Source of the DNA: Gammaproteobacteria bacterium | GTDB taxonomy: Bacteria; Pseudomonadota; Gammaproteobacteria; Competibacterales; Competibacteraceae | Length of the DNA: 64,000 nucleotides | Direction of reading: 5' to 3' | Assembly (NCBI GenBank): GCA_024235135.1 | Contig: JACKMZ010000009.1 | Span: 1 to 64,000, forward strand | Shown here: positions 52,088 through 61,686 of the stretch, piece after piece | Position numbering within the stretch: position 1 is the first letter of the stretch | Layout: every line of letters begins with the position of its first letter | Notes under the pieces: model-generated | Seen by the model: the letters and a program-made list of their open reading frames with translations, nothing else | Told to the model about the DNA's origin: nothing | Database searches by the model: none | Position numbers and translations under genes: made by a program

Positions 52088-53200
52088 TCAATCAACCCGA
52101 TAGGGCGCAAAGGCCGTGGTGCCCTTTTCCTCGAAGGCGCCATCGTGAATCGTGATGAACAGCACCGCCAGCCCTTGCCGTTCAGCCAATTCGAAACCTC
52201 GGGTCGGACCCATGACGATCAGGCCCGTAGCCAGGGCATCGGCCGTGGTGGTGGAAGGGTCGATCACGGTCACCGAGGCGAGTTCATGACGGATGGGTTG
52301 GCCGGTCTTGGGATCGATCTCATGGGAATAACGCTGGCCATCCCTTTCGAAAAAATTGCGATAGTCCCCGGAGGTGGCGATGCCTTCGTGCTTCAGGTGG
52401 AGTATCCGTTCCACACTGCGCTGGCCGGGTGTGGGCTTCTCGATGGCGATACGCCAGGGTACGCCCTGGGCGTTTAACCCTTTGACGCGTAATTCGCCGC
52501 CTATTTCCACCATGTAATCGTCCATGCCCAGGGATTCCAGATAATCCGCCAAGCGATCGACGGCATACCCTTTGGCGATCGCCGATAGATCAACGTACAT
52601 ATTGGCGCGGTCCTTTTTCAGCGCGGGCGGCTCCTCGCGAATCTGCAAATGCCGATAACCGACGCGTTCCTGAGCTTCGGCAATGGCTTGTTGGGACGGT
52701 ATGGCGTCATTGGTGAAGGTCGGACCGAAACCCCAAAGATTGACCAGCGGTCCCACGGTGATATCGAAAGCCCCTCCGGTCATTTCGCTGATACGCTGGG
52801 CTTCGCGCACCACGAACAGTAATTCCGGCGAAACCGGCACCCAATCGGTGCTGGGATTGCTGTTGAAACGGGACAGTTCCGACTGCGGGTCAAACGTCGA
52901 CATCTGCCGATTGATTTCCACCAGCATTTTGTCCAGCGCGGCCTTAACCTGGGTCGCCGTCATGTTCTCCGGGAGCTCCCGGAACTTGACGGAATAAGTC
53001 GTGCCCATGGTGGCGCCATTCAAGGCAATCGCTTCGGGGGGCCGTACCTGGCTGGAATACCACCAGCCGCCGATGAACAGTAACAACAGCAGCGCCACGC
53101 CGGCCCTGGTTTTACCCAGGGGCGGCGCTTGCAGGCGATGTTTTGGGGAAGGGGACGGGGAGTTCGCTGAGGTATCCAAAGGCATCCGCTCAACCGCCAA
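52088..53200 (-). CDS. apbE: FAD:protein FMN transferase
   Basis: A 370-residue ApbE-family protein with an N-terminal signal-anchor (about 30-50, VALLLLLFIGGWWYSSQV). The body shows GATMGTTYSVKF, MSTFDPQSELSRFN, GAFDITVGPLVNLWGFGP, VDLSAIAKGYAVD, YMVEIGGELRVKG and the C-terminal TTADALATGLIVMG (metal site). It attaches FMN by phosphoester bonds to Thr of NqrB and NqrC, so its place directly after nqrF (11-bp overlap) makes functional sense. An ATG at 53185 is an alternative start. No lipobox Cys was seen. Confidence 0.95.
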   Translation of the reverse strand: MAVERMPLDTSANSPSPSPKHRLQAPPLGKTRAGVALLLLLFIGGWWYSSQVRPPEAIALNGATMGTTYSVKFRELPENMTATQVKAALDKMLVEINRQMSTFDPQSELSRFNSNPSTDWVPVSPELLFVVREAQRISEMTGGAFDITVGPLVNLWGFGPTFTNDAIPSQQAIAEAQERVGYRHLQIREEPPALKKDRANMYVDLSAIAKGYAVDRLADYLESLGMDDYMVEIGGELRVKGLNAQGVPWRIAIEKPTPGQRSVERILHLKHEGIATSGDYRNFFERDGQRYSHEIDPKTGQPIRHELASVTVIDPSTTTADALATGLIVMGPTRGFELAERQGLAVLFITIHDGAFEEKGTTAFAPYRVD

Positions 53201-54410
53201 AATCGTCGAGCATGATGTTTTCCCTCTCCACGCCCAAGTCTTCCAGCATTTTGATGACAGCGGCGTTCATCACCGGCGGGCCGCAAAGGTAATACTCGCA
53301 GTCCTCGGGAGCCGCATGATCCTTGAGATAATGGTTGTACAAGACCTCGTGGATAAATCCGGTATAGCCTGTCCAGTTATCTTCCGGTTGCGGATCGGAC
53401 AAGCCCACATGCCATTTGAAATTGGGGTTGGCGGTTTGCAGCTCATCGAAATCCTCGACGTAGAACATCTCCCGTAGGCTGCGGGCGCCGTACCAGAAAG
53501 TCATCTTGCGCTTGCTCTTGAGCCGCCTGAGCTGGTCGAAGATATGCGAGCGCATCGGGGCCATGCCGGCGCCACCCCCCACGAACACCATTTCGTTGTC
53601 CGTGTCGCGGGCGAAGAACTCACCGAACGGCCCGGAAACCTGCGCTTTGTCGCCGGGCTTGAGGTTGAAGATGAACGAGGACATGATGCCCGGCGGTGCG
53701 TCCGGCACGTTAGGCGGTGGTGACGCGATACGGACATTCAACAGGACGACGGTCTTTTCCTCGGGATAACTCGCCATGGAGTAAGCGCGCATCGTGGATT
53801 CCGTGCACTTGGACACATACTTCCAGAGATCGTAGCGATCCCATTCGTCGCGAAATTCTGGTTCGACGACGAAATCCTTGTAATGCACTTCGTGCGGCGG
53901 ACACTCGATCTGGATGTAACCGCCGGCGCGGAACTCGATGGTTTCTCCCGGCGGCAGTTCCAGCACCAGTTCCTTGATGAAGGTGGCGACGTTTCGATTG
54001 GAGCGCACCGTGCACTCCCATTTCTTGACGCCGAACACTTCTTCGGGGACCTGGATTTTCATGTCCTGCTTGACGGTGACCTGACAGGCCAACCGCTGGC
54101 CCTCGGCCGCTTCACGTTTGTTGATGCTGGCGGTTTCCGTGGGCAGGATCGCTCCGCCCCCCTCGAATACCTTGACCCGGCACTGAGCGCAGGTGCCACC
54201 GCCACCGCACGCCGAAGACACGAACAAATTGGCATTGGCCAACGCGCCCAACAACTTCGAACCGACCGGCGCTTTGACGGTTTTTTCGCCGTTGATCAGG
54301 ATGTCGACATTGCCCGAGGCTACCAACTTGGATTTGGCGGCCAGGATGAGGAACACCAGCAATACCACGATGCCGGTAAAAAACACCACGCCAAAAACGA
54401 CTTCAAGCAT
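53190..54410 (-). CDS. nqrF: Na+-translocating NADH:quinone reductase subunit F
   Basis: A 406-residue NADH-input subunit. An N-terminal membrane helix (about 5-25) is followed by a 2Fe-2S domain with C68, C74, C77 (ACGGGGTCAQC) and C109 (LACQV). The FAD domain has RAYSMASYPEE, and the NADH domain has MVFVGGGAGMAPMRSHIFD, FWYGARSLREM and YYLCGPPVMNAAVIKML. The C-terminus IMLDDFGG is the family end. It is last of the six nqr genes, 50 bp after nqrE. Confidence 0.97.
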   Translation of the reverse strand: MLEVVFGVVFFTGIVVLLVFLILAAKSKLVASGNVDILINGEKTVKAPVGSKLLGALANANLFVSSACGGGGTCAQCRVKVFEGGGAILPTETASINKREAAEGQRLACQVTVKQDMKIQVPEEVFGVKKWECTVRSNRNVATFIKELVLELPPGETIEFRAGGYIQIECPPHEVHYKDFVVEPEFRDEWDRYDLWKYVSKCTESTMRAYSMASYPEEKTVVLLNVRIASPPPNVPDAPPGIMSSFIFNLKPGDKAQVSGPFGEFFARDTDNEMVFVGGGAGMAPMRSHIFDQLRRLKSKRKMTFWYGARSLREMFYVEDFDELQTANPNFKWHVGLSDPQPEDNWTGYTGFIHEVLYNHYLKDHAAPEDCEYYLCGPPVMNAAVIKMLEDLGVERENIMLDDFGG

Positions 54411-54460
54411 TGTTCTTCAGCCTATGGTTAGTCTTTGGGGATCACCACCCGCGGGATGGT

Positions 54461-55072
54461 TCACAGCTGGATGCCGGAAAAGCCCAGGAAGCCCAGCGAC
54501 ATCAGACCGGCGATCACGAAGGTGATACCCAGCCCCTGCAGACCATCCGGAACATCGCTGTATTTGAGCTTTTCGCGAATACCCGCCAGCAAGGTGATAG
54601 CCAGCGCCCAGCCCAGGCCGGAACCGAACCCGTAGGCGACGCTCTCGCCCAAGGTGTAATCCCGCTCGACCATGAACAGCGTGCCACCCAGGATGGCGCA
54701 ATTGACGGTAATCAAAGGCAGAAAAATGCCTAAGGCGTTGTACAGCGCCGGTACGTAGCGATCCAGGACCATTTCCAGAATCTGCACGATGGCGGCGATC
54801 ACTCCGATGTAACTGATCAGCCCCAGAAAACTCAGGTCCACGTTGGGAAAACCCATCCAGGCCAATGCGCCGTCCTTCAGAAAATATTGGAACAGCAGGT
54901 TATTGGCGGGCACCGTGATCACCTGTACGGCGACGACGGCGACTCCCAATCCAAAAGCGGTGCCGATCTGCTTGGAAATAGCCAGGAAGGTGCACATGCC
55001 CAGGAAAAAGGCCAGCGCCAGGTTTTCTATGAAAACCGAGGAGATGACGATGTTCAAGTAATGTTCCATCAC
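54461..55072 (-). CDS. nqrE: Na+-translocating NADH:quinone reductase subunit E
   Basis: A 203-residue membrane subunit with six predicted helices: YLNIVISSVFIENLALAFFL, GMCTFLAISKQIGTAFGLGV, LSFLGLISYIGVIAAIVQIL, LGIFLPLITVNCAILGGTLF and GITFVIAGLMSLGFLGFSGI. The conserved Cys residues of the NqrD/E pair (GMCTF, NCAIL), which ligate an iron/Fe-S centre, are present. Its ATG overlaps the nqrD stop by 4 bp. Confidence 0.97.
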   Translation of the reverse strand: MMEHYLNIVISSVFIENLALAFFLGMCTFLAISKQIGTAFGLGVAVVAVQVITVPANNLLFQYFLKDGALAWMGFPNVDLSFLGLISYIGVIAAIVQILEMVLDRYVPALYNALGIFLPLITVNCAILGGTLFMVERDYTLGESVAYGFGSGLGWALAITLLAGIREKLKYSDVPDGLQGLGITFVIAGLMSLGFLGFSGIQL

Positions 55073-55731
55073 ACGACCTCCGTCCGATGCACCTGATGGA
55101 TCTGGTAGTCACGTTTCTCCATCTGAGCGGTTTTCCAGGTGCGCAGCCCCCAGATGATGAAACCAATCAGGAAGAACGCGCTGGGCGGCAGCAGCAGCAT
55201 GCCGTTGGGAACATACCAGCCTCCGGCCGTCACCTTGGTGAAAATCTCGACGCCGAACAGGGTGCCCGAGCCGAACAGTTCACGGATGACGCCAACGGAC
55301 ATCAAAATCAGGCTGTAACCCAGACCGTTGCCGATGCCATCCATGAAGCTGTCCCAAGGACCGTTTTTCATGGCGAAGGCTTCCGCCCTCCCCAGCACGA
55401 TGCAGTTGGTGATGATCAACCCGACAAAGACCGACAGGTCCTTGCTGATGGTGAAGAAATAGGCTTTCAGGAACTCGTCGACCACGATGACCAAGGAGGC
55501 GATCACGGTCATCATCACAATGATGCGGATATTGGTCGGCACATGCTTGCGCATCAGACTGATGACGAAGTTGGATGCCGCCACCACCAGGGTCAGCGCG
55601 ATGCTCATCGTCAACGCGGTGGACAGCTTGGTGGTCACCGCCAAGGCCGAACAAATCCCCAGAATCTGCAGAGTGATCGGGTTGTTGTCGACCAAGGGCT
55701 CGAATAACACTTTCTTGATTGCTTTATCCAC
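55069..55731 (-). CDS. nqrD: Na+-translocating NADH:quinone reductase subunit D
   Basis: A 220-residue membrane subunit paralogous to NqrE: NPITLQILGICSALAVTTKL, VASLVIVVDEFLKAYFFTIS, FVGLIITNCIVLGRAEAFAM and DGIGNGLGYSLILMSVGVIR. The two Cys of GICSAL and TNCIVL match the metal-centre ligands. It starts 2 bp after nqrC and overlaps nqrE. Confidence 0.97.
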   Translation of the reverse strand: MDKAIKKVLFEPLVDNNPITLQILGICSALAVTTKLSTALTMSIALTLVVAASNFVISLMRKHVPTNIRIIVMMTVIASLVIVVDEFLKAYFFTISKDLSVFVGLIITNCIVLGRAEAFAMKNGPWDSFMDGIGNGLGYSLILMSVGVIRELFGSGTLFGVEIFTKVTAGGWYVPNGMLLLPPSAFFLIGFIIWGLRTWKTAQMEKRDYQIHQVHRTEVV

Positions 55732-55733
55732 GG

Positions 55734-56555
55734 TTAACCCCTCTGACTACGCAGCCGTTCCAGGAAAGGACCAAAGCCGTTTTCGCCCAACCAGTAATGC
55801 ACCAAGTTGCTGACTCCGCGACTGGTCAAAGTCGAACCGGACAGTCCGTCCACTTTATATTGAGCATCCGGCGTGTCGGGGGTCACGCTTCCCTTGATAA
55901 CACTCAGCTTGACTTCGCCCTTGTCGTCGTACACTTTTTTGCCGACCCACAGGGCCCGCCATTTGGGATTCTCGACTTCGCCGCCAAGGCCCGGCGTTTC
56001 GGCGTGCTGATAAAACTTGAGATTTTTGACCGTGTCGAAATCACTGTCCAGGGCCAGCAGACCGTAAAGCGTGGACCACAGACCGTAACCGTGGACCGGC
56101 AGGATCAATGTCTTGAGCTTCCCATCCTCCTTGACCAGATAAACCAGTGCATATTTGGAACGGCGCTTGATCTTGGCGATGTCTTCGTCGGCCGGGACCA
56201 CTTCACTCGTCGCCGGGTTCTTGGCCGCTTCGGTTTGGCTGAAGGTCGCGGGATCGACCGCGTCGGTGTATTCGCCGGTATCCAAATCGACCACGCGGAT
56301 TTCCACCTGCTTGAACGCTTCATCGACATTGCCGCCTTCCGGTAATAGCCCGGCCACTTCGACGACGTTGCGTTTGAAATCCAGCGCCTTATTGGCGGAT
56401 TGAATCGGTTTGAGAACAACCGTGGTGCCCGCCACCACGACCGAGCAGACCAGACAGATGCCCACTGCCACGATCAGTGTCTTCTGGATGCTGTCGTTGG
56501 GCAGCGAGAGGACCTTCTGCAGCCATGACGGGTTGTTGGTGTCAGACTTTGGCAT
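55734..56555 (-). CDS. nqrC: Na+-translocating NADH:quinone reductase subunit C
   Basis: A 273-residue subunit with one N-terminal helix (about 22-45) and a periplasmic domain. The covalent FMN-binding Thr is in VDGLSGSTLTSRGVSNLVHY (SGxT). GYGLWSTLYGLLALDSD and ETPGLGGEVENPKWRALWVG are typical. The ApbE gene needed for FMN attachment is three genes downstream. It overlaps nqrB by 14 bp. Confidence 0.97.
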   Translation of the reverse strand: MPKSDTNNPSWLQKVLSLPNDSIQKTLIVAVGICLVCSVVVAGTTVVLKPIQSANKALDFKRNVVEVAGLLPEGGNVDEAFKQVEIRVVDLDTGEYTDAVDPATFSQTEAAKNPATSEVVPADEDIAKIKRRSKYALVYLVKEDGKLKTLILPVHGYGLWSTLYGLLALDSDFDTVKNLKFYQHAETPGLGGEVENPKWRALWVGKKVYDDKGEVKLSVIKGSVTPDTPDAQYKVDGLSGSTLTSRGVSNLVHYWLGENGFGPFLERLRSQRG

Positions 56556-57762
56556 TGCGCATCATCCTCCTTCTGATATTGAGGCGGATCACCACGTAGT
56601 CGATCAACGGGGCGAACAGATTGGAGAATAGAATGGCCAACATGATGCCTTCCGGGTAGGCCGGATTGACCACACGGATCAAGGCGGTCATAAAGCCAAT
56701 CAGAATGCCAAACACCCAACGTCCGGCGTTGGTATGTGCGGCGCTTACCGGGTCGGTGGCCATGAACACCGTGCCGAAGGCGAAACCGCCCAGCACCAGA
56801 TGCCAGTACCATGGCATCCCGTACATCGGCGCTTCGCCACCGGAAAAGTTGAAAATCAGCACCGTGCCGATCAGACCCAGCGTGACGCCGGCCATGATGC
56901 GCCAGGAAGCGACGCCCGTGTAGAGCATGAAGGCCGCGCCGAGCAGGCAACCTAAGGTCGATTCGGCGCCGATATTGCCCGGCTGGATTCCCATGAAGCA
57001 GTCCCACCAGCTGTAGCCGTGGGCGACGATGTTGCCGACCGCGCTATCGATGCCCGGCACCGAGCCCAGGGCTAGCGGCGTCGCCTGGCTGAAGCCGTCG
57101 ACGGCCACCCACACGGAATCGCCGGATATGGCTCCTGGATAGGCGAAGAACAAAAACGCCCGGCCGGCCAGCGCCGGATTGACGAAGTTCTTGCCGGTTC
57201 CGCCGAAAATTTCCTTGGCCACGACGACGCCGAAGGAGATACCCAAAGCCACCTGCCACAGAGGAATGTCCGGCGGCAGGATCAGTGCGAACAGCATGGA
57301 GGTCACGAGGAAGCCCTCGTTGATCTCATGGTTGCGCACGGCGGCGAAGACGACTTCCCAGAAACCGCCCACGGCCAGGGTCGTGATATAAACGGGAAGA
57401 AAATACACCAGTCCGTGGAGCAGACAGGCCAAGGGATTGGAGGCGTTGTAGCCGATGGCGTCGAGTAGGGGGCCTCGCCAACCCGGCGTGCTGTCCAATC
57501 CCAGTTGCGCCATCGCGATGTTGGCTTGGTATCCGGTGTTGTACAAACCGATCAACAGCACCGGCAGCGTGGCGATGACCACATAGGTCATGACTCGCTT
57601 GAGGTCGATGGCGTCGCGCACGTGCGGCGCGGTGTAGGTCACGTCGGCCGGCGTGTAGAGGAAGGTGTCGACCATCTCATAGAGGGCGTAGAACTTTTCT
57701 AACCGTCCACCCTTGGCGAACAAGGGGTGAAGCTGATTCATGAAACGGCGGATGCTGGACAT
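56542..57762 (-). CDS. nqrB: Na+-translocating NADH:quinone reductase subunit B
   Basis: A 406-residue membrane subunit with about ten helices and the main Na+ path. The FMN-binding Thr lies in VAVDGFSQATPLALG, where S-x-A-T matches the ApbE target motif. GGTGKNFVNPALAGRAFLFF, VTSMLFALILPPDIPLWQVA and YPEGIMLAILFSNLFAPLID are family stretches. Its ATG shares one base with the nqrA stop (TGATG). Confidence 0.97.
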   Translation of the reverse strand: MSSIRRFMNQLHPLFAKGGRLEKFYALYEMVDTFLYTPADVTYTAPHVRDAIDLKRVMTYVVIATLPVLLIGLYNTGYQANIAMAQLGLDSTPGWRGPLLDAIGYNASNPLACLLHGLVYFLPVYITTLAVGGFWEVVFAAVRNHEINEGFLVTSMLFALILPPDIPLWQVALGISFGVVVAKEIFGGTGKNFVNPALAGRAFLFFAYPGAISGDSVWVAVDGFSQATPLALGSVPGIDSAVGNIVAHGYSWWDCFMGIQPGNIGAESTLGCLLGAAFMLYTGVASWRIMAGVTLGLIGTVLIFNFSGGEAPMYGMPWYWHLVLGGFAFGTVFMATDPVSAAHTNAGRWVFGILIGFMTALIRVVNPAYPEGIMLAILFSNLFAPLIDYVVIRLNIRRRMMRNAKV

Positions 57763-59117
57763 CAGCCCTCCTTCTCGATTTGCGTCAGGTTTTTTCTCAG
57801 GATCGGGCCGTAATCATACTTGCCCACGCACACAAAGGAACACAGCGACAAGTCTTCCTCGTCCAGTTCCAAGCAACCCAGCGCCTGGGCCATGTCCGTG
57901 TCGCCAACCAGCAGATAGCGCAGCAACTGTGTGGGCAGGATGTCCAGGGGCATCACCGATTCGTAATTGCCGATGGGCACCATGGCGCGCGGGCTGCCAT
58001 TCTGCGAAGTGGTCAGCGCATACTTGCCGTCCTTGCTGGCGGCGCTGGGCAAAAAGATTTTCAGTACCGAAAACCGGTTCTTGAGCGCCGGGTTGATCCA
58101 GCCGAAGAACTCCCGCTCCCGACCCTCGGCCAGCACGCTCAGTTCGCAATGATAGCGACCCAGATACGCTTCGCTGCCCAGGGCGCGGCGGCCGCCGAGT
58201 ATCGATCCCGCTACGGGGCGGCATTCGATATCTTCCAGTTCGTTGTCCAGCAGATCATTGGTGTTGGCGCCCATGCGCGTGCGCAACAGGCGCGGTTTCA
58301 GCACCGGCGGACCGCCCAACGCCACGGTGCGTTCCAACCACAAGCGGCCGGTGGTGAACAGTTTTCCGATGGCGATGACATCCTGATGGTTCAGGTGCCA
58401 GACCGTTTTGTTGGCGCTGACCGGGTCCAGCATGTGGATGTGTGTTCCCACCAGGCCAGCGGGATGCGGCCCGCTGAAAGAGGCCACTGGGTAGCGTTCT
58501 CCGCCAGGAGTGGGGATATCGCTGTCCGGCGCCTTGCAGACGAACACGGAACCGTCCGTCAAACGTCCCAACACGGTCAAGCCGTTGACGAAATCGTCCC
58601 GATAGTCCTGAATCACGACCGCCGGATTCACCGCCAGGGGGCGGGTGTCCATGGCCGGGACGAAAATCGAATGGGGCTTCGTGCCGGGTGCCGGAATCTT
58701 GCTGAAGGGACGGGTGCGGAAAGCGGTCCACAAGCCGGAAGCCAGCAAGTTTTGCTGCACCGCTTCGCTGCTTAGGCCGGGGAGATCCTTGGCCTTGTAG
58801 GATTGAAACGTTTCTTCCTCTTCGGATGCGTCCAAACGAATCACTACCGATTGCAAGGCCCTGCGCGCGCCGCGATTGATGGCGCGCACCACGCCGCCGC
58901 CCGGCGAAGTAAAATTGACGCCCGGATTCTTGCGGTCGGTGAAAATGGGTTGGCCAATTTTGACCCGCTCTCCTTCGCTGACCAACATGCTTGGCTTCAC
59001 CCCCACGTAATCCCTGCCCAGCAGGGCGACGGTGGTCGTCGGGGAGGCCGGATAGACGGTTTGCTCGGGCTCTCCCACCATCGGAATGTTCAGGCCCTTA
59101 TTGATTTTGATCAGCAT
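57762..59117 (-). CDS. nqrA: Na+-translocating NADH:quinone reductase subunit A
   Basis: A 451-residue subunit at the cytoplasmic face with quinone-binding role, similar in part to RnfC but without its ferredoxin-type cysteines. It starts MLIKINKGLNIPMVGEPEQT, with GVKPSMLVSEGERVKIGQPI, FTSPGGGVVRAINRGARRAL, ALGGPPVLKPRLLRTRMGAN and DEEDLSLCSFVCVGKYDYGP. It is the first gene of nqrABCDEF-apbE. The complex pumps Na+ while passing electrons from NADH to ubiquinone. Confidence 0.97.
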   Translation of the reverse strand: MLIKINKGLNIPMVGEPEQTVYPASPTTTVALLGRDYVGVKPSMLVSEGERVKIGQPIFTDRKNPGVNFTSPGGGVVRAINRGARRALQSVVIRLDASEEEETFQSYKAKDLPGLSSEAVQQNLLASGLWTAFRTRPFSKIPAPGTKPHSIFVPAMDTRPLAVNPAVVIQDYRDDFVNGLTVLGRLTDGSVFVCKAPDSDIPTPGGERYPVASFSGPHPAGLVGTHIHMLDPVSANKTVWHLNHQDVIAIGKLFTTGRLWLERTVALGGPPVLKPRLLRTRMGANTNDLLDNELEDIECRPVAGSILGGRRALGSEAYLGRYHCELSVLAEGREREFFGWINPALKNRFSVLKIFLPSAASKDGKYALTTSQNGSPRAMVPIGNYESVMPLDILPTQLLRYLLVGDTDMAQALGCLELDEEDLSLCSFVCVGKYDYGPILRKNLTQIEKEG

Positions 59118-59440
59118 GGTTTTCCAGTCTCATGAAATCGTGTCGTGCCATCGGAGGTCGTCGGCGCAAGAATGCCACCATCCAAGACGCCTGTGAACCG
59201 CCTGGGCAGTGACAGTAAATTTTCTCGCGATTCGATACAACTGTTAAGATGAGCCAGGAAGGGTTGGACAAGGGGACTTTTTGTACACCTGGTCCCTTCG
59301 CACAGGTCCTCAGTATAGCCATAGTCGGCCCTGCAAGAATCATTTTTACAAGCGCCTCGTAAAATATTTGCTTCACTCGTGAACCGGAGTCGGAGCGATT
59401 TTAACGACCCACTTCAGCGGCATTGATCGGAGGAAATACC
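59118..59440. other. 323-bp divergent intergenic region (nqrA / CoA-ester lyase)
   Basis: No gene recognised. It must contain the nqr promoter on the minus strand and the promoter of the lyase on the plus strand. I saw no box strong enough to annotate. Confidence 0.5.
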
Positions 59441-60310
59441 ATGCAATTGCGCCCGCGTCGTTCTGTTTTATATATGCCTGGAGCCAACGCCCGGGCCTTG
59501 GAGAAAGCGCGCACCCTACCCGCCGATGGCTTGATTCTGGATATGGAAGATGCTGTCTCGCCGGATGCCAAGGCCACGGCCCGCGAGCAAATCGTGGCGG
59601 CGGTGACTCAGGGGGGATACGGTTCGCGCGAGATCATCATTCGTGTCAACGGACTGGAAACCGCCTGGGGTCATGACGATGTCGCGGCCGTCGCCAACAT
59701 CGGCGCCGGCGCCATTCTCTTCCCCAAGGTGGAAACCCCGGATCAGATTCACGCCGCCGTGGCGGCGCTGGACAAGGCCGGCGCTCCCGCTAACCTGCCC
59801 ATCATGATCATGGCCGAAACCCCGCGCGGTATTCTCAATATCAATGCCATCGCCGGGGCCAGCCCACGTCTGGTCTGCATCGTCATGGGCACGTCGGATC
59901 TGGCCAAGGAACTGCGGGTGCGTCACACGCCGGAACGCACCGGCTTCCTGACCTCGTTATCGCTGTGTGTGCTGGCGGCCCGAGCGCACAACCTGGATAT
60001 TCTGGATGGGGTTTATCTGGATTTGAAAAATGAAGCCGGTTTCCGTGCGGCCTGTGAACAAGGGCGGGATATGGGCTTCGACGGCAAGACGCTGATACAT
60101 CCCAATCAAGTGGCGGTGACCAACGAAGTCTACGCACCCGCCGAAAAGGATATCGAAAACGCCCGCGAAATGATCAGCGCCTGGGAACAGGCCCGAGCGG
60201 AAGGCAAGGGAGTGGCCGTGGTCAACGGCAAGCTGGTGGAAAATCTGCACGTCGACGAAGCCCGGCGCACACTGGCGGTGGCCGAAGCCATCCGGGCGAT
60301 GGCGGGCTGA
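59441..60310 (+). CDS. HpcH/HpaI aldolase/citrate lyase family protein (CoA-ester lyase, malyl-CoA lyase-like)
   Basis: A 289-residue TIM-barrel CitE-like lyase: RRSVLYMPGANARALEKART, LDMEDAVSPDAKATAREQIV (metal-binding Glu-Asp), IIIRVNGLETAWGHDD, ILFPKVETPDQIHAAV, IMIMAETPRGILNINAIAG, CIVMGTSDLAKELRVRHTPE and GFDGKTLIHPNQVAVTNEVY. These fit the malyl-CoA/beta-methylmalyl-CoA/citramalyl-CoA lyase group rather than the citrate lyase complex, and no citD/citF is adjacent. The exact substrate is open. The ATG at 59441 has GGAGG 8 bp upstream. Confidence 0.88.
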   Translation: MQLRPRRSVLYMPGANARALEKARTLPADGLILDMEDAVSPDAKATAREQIVAAVTQGGYGSREIIIRVNGLETAWGHDDVAAVANIGAGAILFPKVETPDQIHAAVAALDKAGAPANLPIMIMAETPRGILNINAIAGASPRLVCIVMGTSDLAKELRVRHTPERTGFLTSLSLCVLAARAHNLDILDGVYLDLKNEAGFRAACEQGRDMGFDGKTLIHPNQVAVTNEVYAPAEKDIENAREMISAWEQARAEGKGVAVVNGKLVENLHVDEARRTLAVAEAIRAMAG

Positions 60311-60384
60311 TACGCACGCCGATCGGGTCCGATCCGATATGAACAGGTCGGGTTGGGGTATCCCAACCCGACTTCCCGCCGGTC

Positions 60385-61344
60385 TTACGACCGCCCCAAC
60401 CCTTCCAGATAACGCTCGGCGTCCAAGGCGGCCATACAGCCGGTGCCCGCCGAGGTTACGGCCTGCCGATACACGTGATCGGCGACGTCGCCAGCGGCGA
60501 ACACGCCGGGAATGCTGGTGGCGGTGGCGTTGCCCTCCAGGCCGCTACGCACGACGAGATAGCCATTGCGCATTTCCAACTGACCTTTGAACAGATCGGT
60601 GTTGGGCTTGTGACCGATGGCGACGAATACGCCCTGAAGGTCGAGATCGGCCAGCTTGCCCGTTTGGGTGTCGCGCAGACGGATGCCGGTCACGCCGCTG
60701 TTGTCGCCCTTTACTTCGTTCAGCACCTGGTTCAGGGCAAGGCGGACATTGCCGTGGTTCGCTTTGTCCATCAATCGGCCGATGAGAATCTTCTCGGCCC
60801 GGAATTCGCCGCGACGATGCACGACGGTGACTTCGGAGGCGATATTCGACAGATACAGGGCTTCCTCCACCGCCGTATTGCCGCCGCCGATCACCGCGAC
60901 TTTCTGATTGCGGTAAAAGAAGCCGTCGCAGGTCGCGCAAGCCGACACTCCTTTGCCGAGAAACCGCTGTTCGGAATCCAGCCCTAAATACTGGGCCGAG
61001 GCGCCGGTAGCGATAATCAGGGCGTCCGCCGTATATTCGCCGCTGTCGCCGACCAGGCGGAACGGCCGTTCTTCCAAGCTGGCGGTATGGATATGATCGA
61101 ACACGATCTCGGTATTGAAATGTTCGGCATGTTTTTGCATGCGCGCCATCAAGTCGGGGCCGAGCAAATGTTCAGAGTCGCCCGGCCAATTCTCGACCTC
61201 CGTCGTGGTCATCAGTTGTCCGCCCTGAGCCAGGCCGGTGATCAGTACCGGGTTGAGATTGGCCCGCGCCGCGTAAACCGCGGCCGTGTAGCCGGCTGGG
61301 CCGGAGCCTAGAATCAACAGCCGGCAATGTTTGGATGTGCTCAT
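60385..61344 (-). CDS. trxB: Thioredoxin reductase
   Basis: A 319-residue NADPH-dependent flavoenzyme. FAD site LLILGSGPAGYTAAVYAARA, redox pair C136-A-T-C139 in SACATCDGFFYRNQ, NADPH site VAVIGGGNTAVEEALYLSNI with HRRGEFRAEK, and GVFAAGDVADHVYRQAVTSA at the end. It regenerates thioredoxin, which PrxQ at 31.2 kb would use. The ATG at 61344 has GTGAGG seven bases upstream; the GTG inside that box is not the start. Confidence 0.96.
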   Translation of the reverse strand: MSTSKHCRLLILGSGPAGYTAAVYAARANLNPVLITGLAQGGQLMTTTEVENWPGDSEHLLGPDLMARMQKHAEHFNTEIVFDHIHTASLEERPFRLVGDSGEYTADALIIATGASAQYLGLDSEQRFLGKGVSACATCDGFFYRNQKVAVIGGGNTAVEEALYLSNIASEVTVVHRRGEFRAEKILIGRLMDKANHGNVRLALNQVLNEVKGDNSGVTGIRLRDTQTGKLADLDLQGVFVAIGHKPNTDLFKGQLEMRNGYLVVRSGLEGNATATSIPGVFAAGDVADHVYRQAVTSAGTGCMAALDAERYLEGLGRS

Positions 61345-61686
61345 CGATTGCCTCACATTAAAATAGAATGTCTGTCGCCCGGTCGGGATCGGTCACCGGG
61401 CAGGGGCATGAGTACCATAATAATAAAGCGTGGCCTGCCGGCAAAAGTTTCGAGGACGGAATTCCCCCGCCCGCTTAGCGCCCTAAAACGAAGCCCGGCG
61501 CTTCGACCATGCCCGGCGGCGGGGTCATGGGAATATATGGGGGTTTAACCGGAAGTTTACAACGCCGTGTAGCGCGCCGATCACACCGGAAAAGGGTCAG
61601 GTCGACTGGGCTGGAGTCTGGGCGTTGTCATCGGGTTGTCATATTATTTTCATTAAATAACTCGCTGGTGACGGGAAATCAGCCTC
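61345..61686. other. 342-bp divergent intergenic region (trxB / phoB)
   Basis: No gene recognised. It contains the Pho box at 61625-61653 upstream of phoB. The rest, including GC-rich 61400-61560, shows no confident element. Confidence 0.6.
61625..61653 (+). promoter_or_regulatory. Pho box (PhoB binding site) upstream of phoB
   Basis: Three 7-bp direct repeats at exact 11-bp spacing: TTGTCAT (61625-61631), TTGTCAT (61636-61642) and TTTTCAT (61647-61653), each separated by 4 bp. This is the architecture of PhoB binding sites. A candidate -10 (TAAATA, 61654-61659) lies 11 bp after the second repeat, the normal distance at PhoB-activated promoters. It indicates autoregulation of phoBR under phosphate limitation. 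Confidence 0.88.

Noticed and set aside
59423..59440. Upstream extension of the CoA-ester lyase
   Set aside because: The frame is open six codons earlier, but these codons contain the Shine-Dalgarno GGAGG. The ATG at 59441 is the credible start.
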